Assembly: GCF_019633745.1 (NCBI RefSeq)
Contig: NZ_CP037968.1
Coordinates: forward strand, 124,001 to 188,000
Length of the DNA: 64,000 nucleotides
Direction of reading: 5' to 3'
DNA from: Methanofollis formosanus
GTDB lineage: Archaea > Halobacteriota > Methanomicrobia > Methanomicrobiales > Methanofollaceae
The notes beneath the pieces are model-generated. The model made no database searches, had not been told where the DNA came from, and was given only the letters and a program-made list of their open reading frames with translations. The translations under genes were made by a program, and so were the position numbers. Below, in pieces: positions 12,432 through 21,942 of this stretch. Position 1 is the stretch's first letter, and each line of letters opens with the position of its first letter.

Positions 12432-12989
12432 ATGCTGACGGCACTCCACAAGAATGCACGGGCCCAACTGCTCATCGGGCTCCTGATCGGGATCGGGTTC
12501 GGCTTCTTCCTCCAGAAGGGAGGGGTGACCTCCTACGACGTCATCGTCGGGCAACTTCTTCTCCAGGACTTCACGGTGGTGAAACTGATGCTCTCGGCGG
12601 TGATCGTCGGGATGATCGGGTTCTACTTCCTCAAGGGAAAGGAGATGGCCCTGATCCACTGCAAGAACGTGACCCTGGGCTCGGTGGTGATCGGCGGCCT
12701 CATCTTCGGCGCCGGGTTTGCCGTCCTCGGCTACTGTCCGGGCACCGTCGCCGGGGCGGTCGGGCAGGGCTGGCTCGACGCCCTGGTCGGCGGGGTCCTC
12801 GGGATGGTCGTCGGCGCCGGGGCCTTTGCCAGGCTGTACCCGCGGCTCGTCGGCGGGATTCTCGCCCGTGGCGAGTTCGATATCAGGACCATCCCCGAGG
12901 TGCTCAGGGTCAACGAGTGGGTGGTGGTCGCGGTCTTCGTCGTCCTGATGCTTGCGGTGCTGTACCTGCTCGAGGTGCTGGGGTTGTGA
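12432..12989 (+). CDS. YeeE/YedE family sulfur transporter, second half
   Basis: A 185-aa membrane protein pairing with the preceding gene. It has hydrophobic helices and the second conserved Cys motif GYCPGTVAGAVGQG. A short basic loop (FLKGKEMA) precedes the core. The ATG at 12432 follows a GAGGAGA-type ribosome site 7-12 bases upstream. The tandem arrangement of two half-size genes is common in this family and supports a shared role in sulfur import for assimilation. The substrate cannot be read from sequence. Confidence 0.87.
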   Translation: MLTALHKNARAQLLIGLLIGIGFGFFLQKGGVTSYDVIVGQLLLQDFTVVKLMLSAVIVGMIGFYFLKGKEMALIHCKNVTLGSVVIGGLIFGAGFAVLGYCPGTVAGAVGQGWLDALVGGVLGMVVGAGAFARLYPRLVGGILARGEFDIRTIPEVLRVNEWVVVAVFVVLMLAVLYLLEVLGL

Positions 12990-13102
12990 GGGGCGCTCAT
13001 CTTTTTGCCCGGGGGCCACGGGGGCGGTGCCGGAGATCGCACAGGTAAAATCATATCATATCTTTCTAAGGGCCGAATAAATCAAAAATCAATATGGGCA
13101 CA

Positions 13103-13108
13103 TTTATA
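13103..13108 (+). promoter_or_regulatory. Likely TATA box upstream of 13209 gene
   Basis: A TTTATA hexamer lies in an AT-rich patch within an otherwise GC-rich spacer. It is flanked by an imperfect inverted repeat (GGGCAC ... GTGTCC). It is about 100 bases before the chosen start, so the leader would be long; the link is tentative. Confidence 0.35.
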
Positions 13109-13208
13109 GTGTCCATTTCCTACAATTGATACCTGTCAGGGGTGTCCTCCCCCATCCGCACGGCCGCATGCCGTGAACCGATCGCGGACGCCCGGCCGGA
13201 GCATACCA

Positions 13209-14462
13209 GTGAACAAAATCAACCGATGGAAAAAGTTCCTCTCAGAACCGAAAACGCCGCAGCCGGCGGCGCTCATGGGACTCTCTCTTCTCTGTATGAT
13301 CCTCATCTGGTTTGTCCCGGGTTTTCTCGAACCCGGACTGTTTCTCTCAGGCTCAGACCATCCCGGCCCCTATCTGAAGCAGGTCTGGTTCATTCCCGAC
13401 GGCTCAGGTACCGCAGGGTACCCGCTCTCAACGGTCCACACCACTGAGGGCGACTATCACATCGACGGGGATATTGTGATCCGGCCCATCCCCTCTTTCT
13501 CCGTTCACGCCGCGACCGCCGCCCATGCGGTGTACACGCGCGAAGAGACCGGCGAAGAGTATGTCGTCGGCCAGTGGTGGTACACCGACGAAGAGGCCTT
13601 CAGGGACGAGAAGAAGGTGTTCCTCAGATCGCTGGCCGAACGCGGGGAAGTTTCTCCGGTGATGCTCGACCTCGGCGACCATCTCTCGACGGCCGCGGCC
13701 GAGCAGGCGTGCCCGGCATTGCGCTTCACGAACGGGACGGTGACGGGGTACATCCTCACCTACGAGAGGCCGTTCGACAATGGAGATGACTTCTTCATCG
13801 TCTACTACGGCACCTGCGGGAACGTCCTCGGCCCTGACCCGAAGGGTTCGCTGCAGGCGCTGATCGCAGAACGCTTCTCCCCCTCCGCGGTCAGGCCGCC
13901 GGGGGAGGATCCGGAACCGGCGGTCCGGATGCCGGACGCCAGTGCCCTCGGTATGATCCGGTACGCCGGCGTCCTCATCCTCACCCCTCTCCTCTTCGGG
14001 TGCGCCGCCGCCCTCCTCTTCCAGGGCGTGAGAATAGAGGTGCAGGCCGGGTCGCGGCGTTTGTTGATCCTCTTCGCCGGCCTCGCCCTCCTCTATCTCG
14101 TCCTCGCCTCCCTGATGGGGGTGTCGACGCGTATGGACCTGCCCAATTTTCTTCCCGGATCCCTGCTGAGCCTCCCGACATTTCTGTCCGGCCTCACGCT
14201 CCTCTGCCTCGCGGCGGTCACGCCGTTCCTCCTCCTCACGCGTCACCTCCCGCTGAGACGGCCCATTCCCGCCGTCGTCGTCTCGGGCACCCTCCTCTTC
14301 CCGTACCTCGTGGTGCTCGTTCTCTGGACAGATCCGCTCCACCTCCCTCTCCCCCCCTCGCTTGCCCTCCTCGTCTCGACCCTCCGGGGTGTCGGCATCG
14401 CCGCGGCGGGGGCAGCGGTGCTCTTCGTGGGATGGGCGGCGGTGGAGCGGATCAGGACCTGA
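13209..14462 (+). CDS. Membrane protein of unknown function
   Basis: About 417 aa from the GTG at 13209; a GTG at 13173 is an alternative. A hydrophobic helix near the N-terminus (LMGLSLLCMILIWFVPGFL) is followed by a large polar domain (~190 residues) likely outside the membrane, which contains a GEEYVVGQWWYTDEEAF stretch. Four to five membrane helices fill the C-terminal 150 residues. I do not recognise the family. It is followed 19 bp downstream by another membrane protein of similar plan in mirror order (helices first, soluble domain last), so the two may form a complex. Confidence 0.7.
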   Translation: MNKINRWKKFLSEPKTPQPAALMGLSLLCMILIWFVPGFLEPGLFLSGSDHPGPYLKQVWFIPDGSGTAGYPLSTVHTTEGDYHIDGDIVIRPIPSFSVHAATAAHAVYTREETGEEYVVGQWWYTDEEAFRDEKKVFLRSLAERGEVSPVMLDLGDHLSTAAAEQACPALRFTNGTVTGYILTYERPFDNGDDFFIVYYGTCGNVLGPDPKGSLQALIAERFSPSAVRPPGEDPEPAVRMPDASALGMIRYAGVLILTPLLFGCAAALLFQGVRIEVQAGSRRLLILFAGLALLYLVLASLMGVSTRMDLPNFLPGSLLSLPTFLSGLTLLCLAAVTPFLLLTRHLPLRRPIPAVVVSGTLLFPYLVVLVLWTDPLHLPLPPSLALLVSTLRGVGIAAAGAAVLFVGWAAVERIRT

Positions 14463-14481
14463 ATCTTCACCTGGTGGTATC

Positions 14482-15417
14482 ATGACAACCGAACAGACCC
14501 TTCAAAACCTCACACGTCTCCTCGCCGCCTCGCTCCTTGCCGGGCTTCTCGGCGGCGGACTGCTGGTATTCCTGACCACCTCTCTGCACCGGTGGTGCTG
14601 GAGCGGTCTCGTCGACTCCCACTACGGTTTCCTCGACAGCATCACCATCCTCCAGGCCATCATGCTCGGGATCCTCCTCCTCTTCTTTGCCGGGATGCTC
14701 GCGGTCGCGCTGCACCCCGGAAAGACCCCGGCGCAGGCCGTCGTTGCCGGTGTGGTCTCGGGATGCACCGTCTTCCTTGTCAACGAAGTCCATATTCTGA
14801 TCGCAGATTGCCTCGGTCACGGGAGCACCGACCTGGTCGGCGACCTCGTCCGCCAGATCTCGTACCTCCTCCTCACCCATCCCGTCCCCCTCCTGTACCT
14901 GGCCCTCTTCATGGCGGCCCTTGCCGTCCTCGGCGCACTCTTCCTCTTCTCCATCAGGGAGAAGGCGGGCGGCCCCGACGAGAAGGCCCGGGCATCGCGG
15001 ATGGTCCTCGGCACGATGGCGCTCTTCATCCTCGCCCTCACGTTCCTCCCCCCGCTCGTCGCCCATGCGATGCCCGGCACGCAGAATACCGTCGCGGCGA
15101 TCGGCCGGACCGTCATCTCGGCCGAACGCACCGCTCCCGACACCCTCGTCCTCACCGCCCGCGAGGTGCCCGCCGCCTCCGCCCTCGCCGACCCGCACTT
15201 CTCGGTCTACCTGGACGGCGTCGAGGTCTCGGATGCCGATGCCGCTGCGGCGATTGCCGTCAGTGTCGAGCCAGCCGACGGACTGCAGGCCTTCAAGGGT
15301 TCGCAGGCCGCCTGGCAGGGGGCGGCGGTCCACAACAACGGCACGCCGGTGAACGTCGCCGTCGCCGCCCACGGGGCCGACGGTTCAAAACTGTTCGTCT
15401 TTGACCGTCGGGTCTGA
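14482..15417 (+). CDS. Membrane protein of unknown function with C-terminal soluble domain
   Basis: A 311-aa protein. Residues ~1-200 contain five or six hydrophobic helices (LAASLLAGLLGGGLLVFLTT first). The C-terminal ~100 residues form an Ala-rich domain beginning AMPGTQNTVAAIGRTVISAERT, which recalls the exported domains of archaeal type IV pilin-like proteins (DUF1628/pilin_N-type), here placed after the helices. That likeness is weak. The ATG at 14482 follows a GGTGGTA ribosome-like site. Probably co-transcribed with the preceding gene. Confidence 0.7.
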   Translation: MTTEQTLQNLTRLLAASLLAGLLGGGLLVFLTTSLHRWCWSGLVDSHYGFLDSITILQAIMLGILLLFFAGMLAVALHPGKTPAQAVVAGVVSGCTVFLVNEVHILIADCLGHGSTDLVGDLVRQISYLLLTHPVPLLYLALFMAALAVLGALFLFSIREKAGGPDEKARASRMVLGTMALFILALTFLPPLVAHAMPGTQNTVAAIGRTVISAERTAPDTLVLTAREVPAASALADPHFSVYLDGVEVSDADAAAAIAVSVEPADGLQAFKGSQAAWQGAAVHNNGTPVNVAVAAHGADGSKLFVFDRRV

Positions 15418-15454
15418 CCACAAAGCGTTTGGACGAGGGGGTTTCACCCCCTCT

Positions 15455-16219
15455 ATGGACATTTCACTTATCTGTCGCCTCTTTGAGACCCTGCCAAGGC
15501 AGGGGCCAGGCAACGACGAGAGCACTGCCCGCGCCTTTCATCTAATCCCCGACCTCCCGGATCGTCCCGAGATCCTCGACATCGGGTGCGGGTCAGGGAT
15601 GCAAACCCTCGCCCTCGCACAACTCTGCCCGGACGCGAGGATCACGGCCGTCGACATCCACCGCCCGGTCCTCGACGCCCTGGAGGAGCGGGCGCGGCGG
15701 GCCGGGGTCGCCGACCGGATCAGAACAATATGCGCCTCGATGGACGACTTCCCCTTCGAGAACCATTCCTTCGACCTCATCTGGGCCGAGGGCTCGATCT
15801 TTATCATCGGCTTTGAGAAGGGCCTTTCGTACTGGCAGGAGTTCCTCAAAGACGGCGGATATATAGCCCTCACCGAGGCGGCCTGGTTCACCCCCGCCCC
15901 CTCGCCCGAGGCGAAGGCCTTCTGGGCAGAGGTCTACCCAGCGATCAGGACCGAAGAAGAGTACAGGGCGGTCATCGCCGCGTGCGGTCTCGGCCTCGTC
16001 GGTTCGTTCAGGCTCCCCGAAGCGGCCTGGTGGGACGACTTCTACCGCCCCCTCGAAACGAGGCTCGAGGAGTTCGCGGCGGAGTACGCCGGCAACCCCG
16101 AGGCGATGGAACTCGTCGAGGGGGTGAAGAGGGAGATCGCGGTGTACCGGGACCACGCCGCGGAGTACGGGTATATCTTCTTCGTGATGCGGAAGATCAG
16201 TGGGCCGCCCGGTATTTGA
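15455..16219 (+). CDS. Class I SAM-dependent methyltransferase
   Basis: A 254-aa methyltransferase with SAM-binding motif I EILDIGCGSGMQTLALAQL (about 45-63), acidic motif II ITAVDIHRPVLDAL, and motif IV DLIWAEGSIFIIGF. This pattern fits the UbiE/small-molecule methyltransferase branch; the substrate is unknown. The ATG at 15455 is preferred to the upstream ATG at 15401, which would overlap the previous gene. Its 3' end overlaps the convergent AlbA_2 gene by 23 bp. Confidence 0.88.
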   Translation: MDISLICRLFETLPRQGPGNDESTARAFHLIPDLPDRPEILDIGCGSGMQTLALAQLCPDARITAVDIHRPVLDALEERARRAGVADRIRTICASMDDFPFENHSFDLIWAEGSIFIIGFEKGLSYWQEFLKDGGYIALTEAAWFTPAPSPEAKAFWAEVYPAIRTEEEYRAVIAACGLGLVGSFRLPEAAWWDDFYRPLETRLEEFAAEYAGNPEAMELVEGVKREIAVYRDHAAEYGYIFFVMRKISGPPGI

Positions 16220-17489
16220 TGTGCGCCCCGCTCCCTTCTTTTACGGCCAGCCGAAGTCCCATAAGATTTTTTAACCGCCTGACAACCATCGGTTTGGAAA
16301 GCCCGACGACGCCGGCGATCTCGCTGCTCTTCATGGGCTCACGGATCGCCTCAAGGATCTCGCGGTCGGTCGTGTCGATCAGCACATCGCTCTTCTTTGA
16401 GAACGTGACACTGAAGCGGTTGGACGCGCCTGAGAAGGAGACCGAACAAAGTGCATGCCTCTCGACCTCGCGCTGGATCATCCGTATGCCAAACCCATAG
16501 CGTTCGATAAAACCGGTGTCATAGAGAAGGTTTGAGAGCGACGGGTTCCTGGGAACATGCTCCGGGTCGGCGAGGTCGACGCCCGGCATCAATCCGCCCG
16601 GATTTCTGATCTCGATCCTGTCCGGGTGGAGGAAGATCTTGACATCGGCACCGATGGTATAGTTCCGGTGGGCGACGGCATTGATCACCGCCTCCCTGAG
16701 TGCCCTGGCGGGATACTCCTCGACCCTGACCCGTCGGGTTCCGACGATCACTTCTCCCTTCCTGATCTCCCTGAGCAGATCGGCATAGACCGCTTCGATC
16801 GCCTGCCAGACCGGGCCTTCATACTCGCGGCTCCATGCCGGTTCCTCGTTTTCCATCCCGATCATCCGGATCCTGGCATGGGGAATGTGGCTGGTTGTTT
16901 CAGTGAAGAAGAGCACGCCGGCGTTGGTGAGCATGCCGTCCCTGAGAGCACCGACACTGCGGAGATACCGTTCCCGGTCATCCGGTTGAATGGTCCTGCC
17001 CCGCGATTCCCTGATCGTTTTGAAGAACCACTCGATGGACGCGGGGTCGATCTCTCTCTCAGGGGCCGCGGGAGCTCCGTCCCATGCAACGGTGCCGAGT
17101 TCGGAGGAGAGCATCAGGATCTCCTGGACCGAGAGCGGGCGGACGCTGGTGCCGGTCCTGATATAGACGACCCCTCCCACCGAGCAGAGGGCGGCGGCCT
17201 TCTCGACTTCGACGACGAGAAGGTTCCGGTCATTGACGGTCAGTCTGTGGGTGGTGATATGGGGCGGCGGGATGACCGACTGGAGCGTGCTCGTGATGCT
17301 CTCGACCGCCTGCTTCACATCGGTGCCGACGATGGCGCCGGTGTCGTCAACGCCGATGATGAGGTGGCCGCCCTCTGCGTTGGCGAGGGCGGCGATCTCG
17401 TGGTGGAGCGTTTTTGTAGGGGATCTCTTGAACTCGATCCGCTCAGACTCTCCGTTTCTGATGAGGGCAAGGAAGGTGTCGAGGTCCAT
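16197..17489 (-). CDS. AlbA_2 (Schlafen-type) ATP-binding regulator with winged helix
   Basis: A 430-aa protein of the AlbA_2/divergent AAA-4 type. Residues 1-130 carry the AlbA_2 core (ESERIEFKRS, ALANAEGGHLIIGVDDTG, YIRTGTSVRPL). A HATPase_c_4-like region follows (EAVINAVAHRNY, with HPDRIEIRNPGGL). The last 70 residues look like a winged helix (IAGVVGLSKPMVVRRLKNL). Members are annotated as transcriptional regulators or helicase-related proteins and are common in archaeal accessory DNA. The target is unknown. Confidence 0.87.
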   Translation of the reverse strand: MDLDTFLALIRNGESERIEFKRSPTKTLHHEIAALANAEGGHLIIGVDDTGAIVGTDVKQAVESITSTLQSVIPPPHITTHRLTVNDRNLLVVEVEKAAALCSVGGVVYIRTGTSVRPLSVQEILMLSSELGTVAWDGAPAAPEREIDPASIEWFFKTIRESRGRTIQPDDRERYLRSVGALRDGMLTNAGVLFFTETTSHIPHARIRMIGMENEEPAWSREYEGPVWQAIEAVYADLLREIRKGEVIVGTRRVRVEEYPARALREAVINAVAHRNYTIGADVKIFLHPDRIEIRNPGGLMPGVDLADPEHVPRNPSLSNLLYDTGFIERYGFGIRMIQREVERHALCSVSFSGASNRFSVTFSKKSDVLIDTTDREILEAIREPMKSSEIAGVVGLSKPMVVRRLKNLMGLRLAVKEGSGAHIKYRAAH

Positions 17490-17718
17490 GGTTACTGTTA
17501 ACTACTGTAAAGGGGAAAAACGTAACGGTAGATGGGTTTGTGTTAAGTCTTCAGGGGGTCATGGAGAGAGGACCGTTTCTTCCTCAATAGAATATATTCT
17601 CCACCATACTCTCATTCAATCGATTTTTTATCATCCCCGGCCCTCAAGGACGCATAGGAGTGTATCTCCTGTGCATGGAGAGAAGCAACCTCTCCCTGTG
17701 ATCCTGTGGGGCCCTACC

Positions 17719-18892
17719 ATGAAAGAGTGCGATGGCATGGATGAACTTCCTGCCGAAGACCTCTGCGACGCCTGCCTCTCCAGACCCGGCACCCTCAGGT
17801 TCCCGTGCACAGTCACCAGGGACGAGGCGGTCGAGACCGTGCGGCAGTGGTCGGCGAGCAGACGGGTCGCCCCCCACCTGGAGGTGCCGGGACTGGACGG
17901 CGGCGTCGTGCCGCCTCCGTTATCTCCCGTTCTGGATGCTCAACGCCCATTTCACCGGGTACGTGAAGGGCTGCAGGGTTGAATCCGACGAGTCGTCTGA
18001 CGATTCATCTGAAGTAAAAATACCGATGGAGATACACCTTGACAACGACTTCGTCTGGACCGGGAGGGCCGGTCATTCCGGCGACATCGGGGTCTGGTAC
18101 CTCAAAAACCCCCTTGGGGAGACGCACTATCTTCAGGAAGTGTCCGAAGCGAGTGCTGATGTGACCGTCCCGCGGGTCGACGCCCTCCGGGAAGGCAGAC
18201 GTGCACTCCACGACGCCGTCGAGAGACACTGCAGGAGGGTGCCGGAGGTCACCGAAAAAGAGGTCCACGTCCGGGACTTCGAGGACGCCTTCGTCCTCTA
18301 CCCCTTCTGGATGATCGGTCCTGCGTCCTCCGGCCCGGCATATTTCGCTCTTGTCGACGGCGTCACCGGCGACCTCGTCTCCGCCCGCGTACCGGGCAAT
18401 TTCTCCTGGAGATGTGTCATGTTCGCCGTCGCCACCGGTGTCAGCATCCTTAAAGTCGCGATCTGCATCTATGTGTTCAACTATTATATCTCCAGACTCG
18501 AAACATACATCCCCATTGAGATTCTGCGATTTGCTTTCACCCTTGGATTTATTTCGATCACAGTGCTCTCGTATGCCTTTTTTTCTACCGCTGACACCTT
18601 TACCTTCTGCAGATACAGCTCTGAGATCACCTACGGTACGGTGGACGGCGGGTACAACACGTCTCCGCATCCAGAATGTACTGAAGCATACCCTTCCCTC
18701 CCCGGCGTCATCATCGGCTTCATGTCCATGGTCATAGGGGGGTTTATTCTCGTCCGGTCAGGGGCGTGGCCGGCGGCGGTGCTGGCCGTCGTCGGCCTCC
18801 TTGTTTACCTGCGTTCATTTTCCTCGAAGTTCGAGCCCGAGGATGCCGGCGATCCCATCGCCCGAAAATACGAGATCGCGGAGGAGACCTGA
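17719..18892 (+). pseudogene. Frameshifted member of tandem membrane protein family (type A)
   Basis: The first of five related genes between 17.7 and 25.3 kb. The N-terminal frame from the ATG at 17719 gives a Cys motif (LCDACLSRPG) and TRDEAVETVRQW, matching the N-terminus of the gene at 21943. The rest (CRLRYLPFW onward, with YFALVDGVTGDLVSARVPG and four C-terminal membrane helices) lies in the next frame. The shift falls between about 17885 and 17908. No start in the second frame would restore the N-terminus. Either a recent frameshift, a sequencing error or a recoding event; I favour the first two. Function unknown. Confidence 0.75.
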
Positions 18893-19756
18893 ATGACGCC
18901 GCCCACTCAGGTCAGGATCAGGGTTCTGCTCACGCGTAGGTATGCCGTCGAAACACTCAGGCAGTGGTGGCAGGACGGGCCGAAGGCACGCAGGCTTGAA
19001 ATGGCCGGAGCGGTCACGGCGTGCACGCTCTGGTATGTGCCGTTCTGGAGGATAACATGGGAGGCCACCGGTTACGTGGACGTCGCCGTGCCGCCCACGC
19101 ACACGGTCTCGCCGGTGCACGCGCTCGTCCCTCTGACCATCGCCTGGACGGACATCGCCTGCCCTGCCGACGGCGTCGGAGTGAAGTATCTGCCCTCCAT
19201 GACCGACGAGGTGCTCTCTTCCGGCAGGTGCCTCGGGCAGGAGATCCCGGCGAGCATCGATGAGGTTGATGTTCTGCCGGCACAAAAAAAGGCGGTCAAA
19301 GACCACGCCTTCAGAATGCTTGAGGAGCGATTCGGTTCTTCTGCCTCAAGAAATATCCAGATCGCTCTCCTTGAGAGCACGCTCATCTCGTACCCCCTCT
19401 GGGTAGTGCACTATTCGTACGGCGGTCAGGTCTACCAGGCCACCATCGACGGCGTCACCGGGGAAGTGCTTGCGGGGCAGGCGCCGGGCGATCTCGGGAA
19501 ACGCTGCCGCGTCGGTGTCGCCCTCCTTATAATCTGCACTGTGGCGGTTGCCCTGAGTCTCTGGCTCCTCCTGGCCTTCCCCCTGATCTTCGCGGTCTAT
19601 TATATCATCATCATCGGTATTATCTGCCTCTTCATCCTCAACTGGAAACTCCCTTTTGTCAGGTACGGCTCGGTACTTATCAGCGGGCAGGCTGATGGGG
19701 GGTACAGGTACGACGAAGGCCAGGCCTCCGCGGCGGCCACCCTTCCCGACAGATGA
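18893..19756 (+). CDS. Tandem membrane protein family, short form (type B)
   Basis: A 287-aa paralogue that starts right after the stop of the preceding gene. It has the family's RYAVETLRQWWQDGPKARRLE opening, CTLWYVPFW, a repeat of that aromatic motif at SYPLWVVHYSYGG, then YQATIDGVTGEVLAGQAPG followed by two adjacent membrane helices near residues 200-255. The type B form lacks the last helices of type A. The VDGVTG element looks like a PepSY-type strand pair, which is only a resemblance. Type A and B genes occur side by side twice, so they may form hetero-oligomers in the membrane. Confidence 0.75.
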   Translation: MTPPTQVRIRVLLTRRYAVETLRQWWQDGPKARRLEMAGAVTACTLWYVPFWRITWEATGYVDVAVPPTHTVSPVHALVPLTIAWTDIACPADGVGVKYLPSMTDEVLSSGRCLGQEIPASIDEVDVLPAQKKAVKDHAFRMLEERFGSSASRNIQIALLESTLISYPLWVVHYSYGGQVYQATIDGVTGEVLAGQAPGDLGKRCRVGVALLIICTVAVALSLWLLLAFPLIFAVYYIIIIGIICLFILNWKLPFVRYGSVLISGQADGGYRYDEGQASAAATLPDR

Positions 19757-19784
19757 AGAGAGGACGCCCTCCGCCCGGGCCCTG

Positions 19785-20720
19785 TCAGAACGTATACGTC
19801 GTCCCCACCGTGTTCAGGAGACACCTGCCCGGCATCTCCTCCATAAAGCGGTTGATCGCCGTCCATCCGGTGCAGTGCATCGGGACCACCGCGGCCGGGC
19901 CGATCGCTTTCATCGCCTCGACGGTGGGCCGGATGACGGGATCGAAGAGGGGGCCGGTGAGGTGGAAGCCCCCGAGGACCGCGTGGACTCTCTCGACGCC
20001 GGTGACCTTCTTCGCATACTCGACCGTGTTGATGATCCCGGCATGAGCGCATCCACTGATGATCACAAGCCCCCTGTCCCGTACATTGACCACGAGCGCC
20101 TGGTCGTCGTTGAAGGGGTCGACGACCCATTCCCCGTCGATCTTCGCCTCGGCCCAGGGGAACCCTTTCTCAAAAGGAACTTTTCTCTCGACCTCGCCGG
20201 TCATGAGGACCATCCCGTCCGCGATCGTCCGGGGCCCGCGGGATGCCTGCGGCGCGGCGCCGCCCTCGAGAAGTGCCGATGCGTCCAGCCGCGGGATCGG
20301 CATCGGTTTTCCCGCTGCCGGGACATTCATCCGCCGCTTGAGGAATGTGTCCGGGTGGAGCATGAGGGGGACGTCTTTTTTCATGGATCCAAGAATGCCG
20401 GAGAGGCCCAGGAAATGGTCCGGGTGCCCGTGGCTCAGGGCGATGGCGTCGACAGAACCCAGGTCGATCTTCAGGAGAGACGCATTATGGAGAACGCAGG
20501 CAGGGTTGACCCCGGCGTCCATGAGGACGACCCGCTCGTCCTCGCCCGAGCGGACTTTCAGGACACAGGAAAAACCGTGTTCGGCGAGGAGCGTCTGCGG
20601 GGGCAGGAACTTCGGGCGCCGGCACAGGGGGGTGTCCTGCGTCATGAACATGTCCGTATAGTTGTCCGCAAGAACCATGACCTCAACGCCGTCGACAGGG
20701 GAGAGAGGGGTGGATGTCAT
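19785..20720 (-). CDS. Metallo-beta-lactamase fold hydrolase
   Basis: A 311-aa MBL-fold protein. The metal-binding signature SHGHPDH is near residue 97, with later ligand regions GCAHAG (near 233) and MHCTG (near 285). Members with this layout are often annotated in methanogens as dihydropteridine-ribofuranosyl-aminobenzene phosphate synthase-like proteins of methanopterin synthesis, but that label is not secure. It lies 10 bp downstream of a DUF2284 gene, so both are probably one transcript. It interrupts the tandem array of membrane protein genes on the opposite strand. Confidence 0.85.
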   Translation of the reverse strand: MTSTPLSPVDGVEVMVLADNYTDMFMTQDTPLCRRPKFLPPQTLLAEHGFSCVLKVRSGEDERVVLMDAGVNPACVLHNASLLKIDLGSVDAIALSHGHPDHFLGLSGILGSMKKDVPLMLHPDTFLKRRMNVPAAGKPMPIPRLDASALLEGGAAPQASRGPRTIADGMVLMTGEVERKVPFEKGFPWAEAKIDGEWVVDPFNDDQALVVNVRDRGLVIISGCAHAGIINTVEYAKKVTGVERVHAVLGGFHLTGPLFDPVIRPTVEAMKAIGPAAVVPMHCTGWTAINRFMEEMPGRCLLNTVGTTYTF

Positions 20721-20730
20721 CTCTCGCCTC

Positions 20731-21378
20731 TCAGTCGATGAGGAGGAGGGCCATCGCTTCGGGATGGTCGACGCAGGGGAAACGGATCGGCATCCCGGCG
20801 AGTTCGGCCGTCTTTTTCATGTTGATGCCGACCGCGTGTTCGGGGATCCTGGCCCTCGTCGGATGGATGCATGTCCCGCCCTTCACATTGCAGGTCTCGC
20901 AGAGGCGGCACGAACCGCTCGCAAGGGCAAGAGCCAGGGTGTATCCGGCGTTGAACGCCGTCTTCTCCAGTTCCAGCATGATCGGGAGGAGGGCATTGCT
21001 TTCCGTGAAATAATTTCTCCAGAACTCCGCCGCCTTCTCCTTTTTCTCCTGCGGAGCGTCGGTGTCGAGCCAGTATTTGTAGATCGAGCGGATTATCTCC
21101 GGATCGACCTCCGTGTCCAGGCCGAACTTCACAAGCAGGGCAGAGCGGTACTCGCCCACGATCGTCCTGAACTCGTCGGGCGTCGGGACATGCGGCGGGC
21201 AGGTCAGCTTCTTTCCATAGGCGATGCACCCTGATCTGCACTTCAGGGGGACGCGGTTTTCGACAACGATGCAGGATGCGGGGATTACCTTTGCTTCCTT
21301 CGCGCCCATCTTCAGGGCCGCCTGCCTGAGAAATTCGAACTCGTCTGTTTCAGTTCTGTCCGCGGTCACGGGGATCAT
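20731..21378 (-). CDS. DUF2284 Cys-rich metal-binding protein
   Basis: A 215-aa protein of the DUF2284 family, predicted to bind metal or an iron-sulfur centre. Cysteine clusters are CRSGCIAYGKKLTCPPH (about 51-67) and CRLCETCNVKGGTCIHP (about 162-178), matching the family's CPP and CxxC-type motifs. Common in methanogens and other anaerobes; the biochemical role is unknown. First gene of a two-gene unit with the MBL-fold hydrolase. Confidence 0.88.
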   Translation of the reverse strand: MIPVTADRTETDEFEFLRQAALKMGAKEAKVIPASCIVVENRVPLKCRSGCIAYGKKLTCPPHVPTPDEFRTIVGEYRSALLVKFGLDTEVDPEIIRSIYKYWLDTDAPQEKKEKAAEFWRNYFTESNALLPIMLELEKTAFNAGYTLALALASGSCRLCETCNVKGGTCIHPTRARIPEHAVGINMKKTAELAGMPIRFPCVDHPEAMALLLID

Positions 21379-21942
21379 CTCTCGTAGTCTTTCGATAGGA
21401 GTCAGGGTATTTTCTTCATCTCAGTCGTCGGAGAGGATTTCTGTCCGGCGTCGTCGGACTCCGTCGCATTTCTGGATTCTCCTCCGGTCGATCTGTGAAT
21501 AAGCTACACACTGGAATGTATTTATTCTGAGCGGAATGATGTGCGGAGATATCGTATCGGGCGATTCTGCATGCCGCTCCTCTGTGGTCGAGTGTGTGCG
21601 TCTCAGATCCCTTTTGATCTTCGCCGTCTGGAGACTCCTCTTTCGTCGGGGCGGGGGCAGACCGCACGCACCACGCCAGCCAGCGCCTCCCTGAACGCCT
21701 GCCGCCCCGCCGCCGTCAGGAGGGGGGGCGAGGCTGAAAGACCTGACGAGGAGGGGGATCGTCCGGCCTGAAAAGTCATGCCATCGAGGGACGCCATCTG
21801 TCGGCAGGGAAAGGATTCTTCAGGCTTCCCGCCCTCGGAAAGCCCCCTATAGACTATATTCCTGCACATAGTATATTTCGAGAACATTTATTTTCGATCT
21901 TGCATCCCAGAAATGTACCGAGAACCTTTTTCGGGATCTACC
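21379..21942. other. Intergenic region without a supported gene
   Basis: About 560 bp between the DUF2284 gene and the next array gene. A minus-strand frame near 21603-21887 contains a segment like the wing end of a small HTH regulator (LLTAAGRQAFREAL) and may be a remnant, but no complete gene is visible. The last 80 bases before 21943 turn AT-rich and probably hold the promoter of the downstream three-gene block. Confidence 0.4.

Noticed and set aside
13428-14483. Charged 350-codon frame opposite the membrane protein gene
   Set aside because: The repeated E/R/G composition is the antisense of hydrophobic helix codons.
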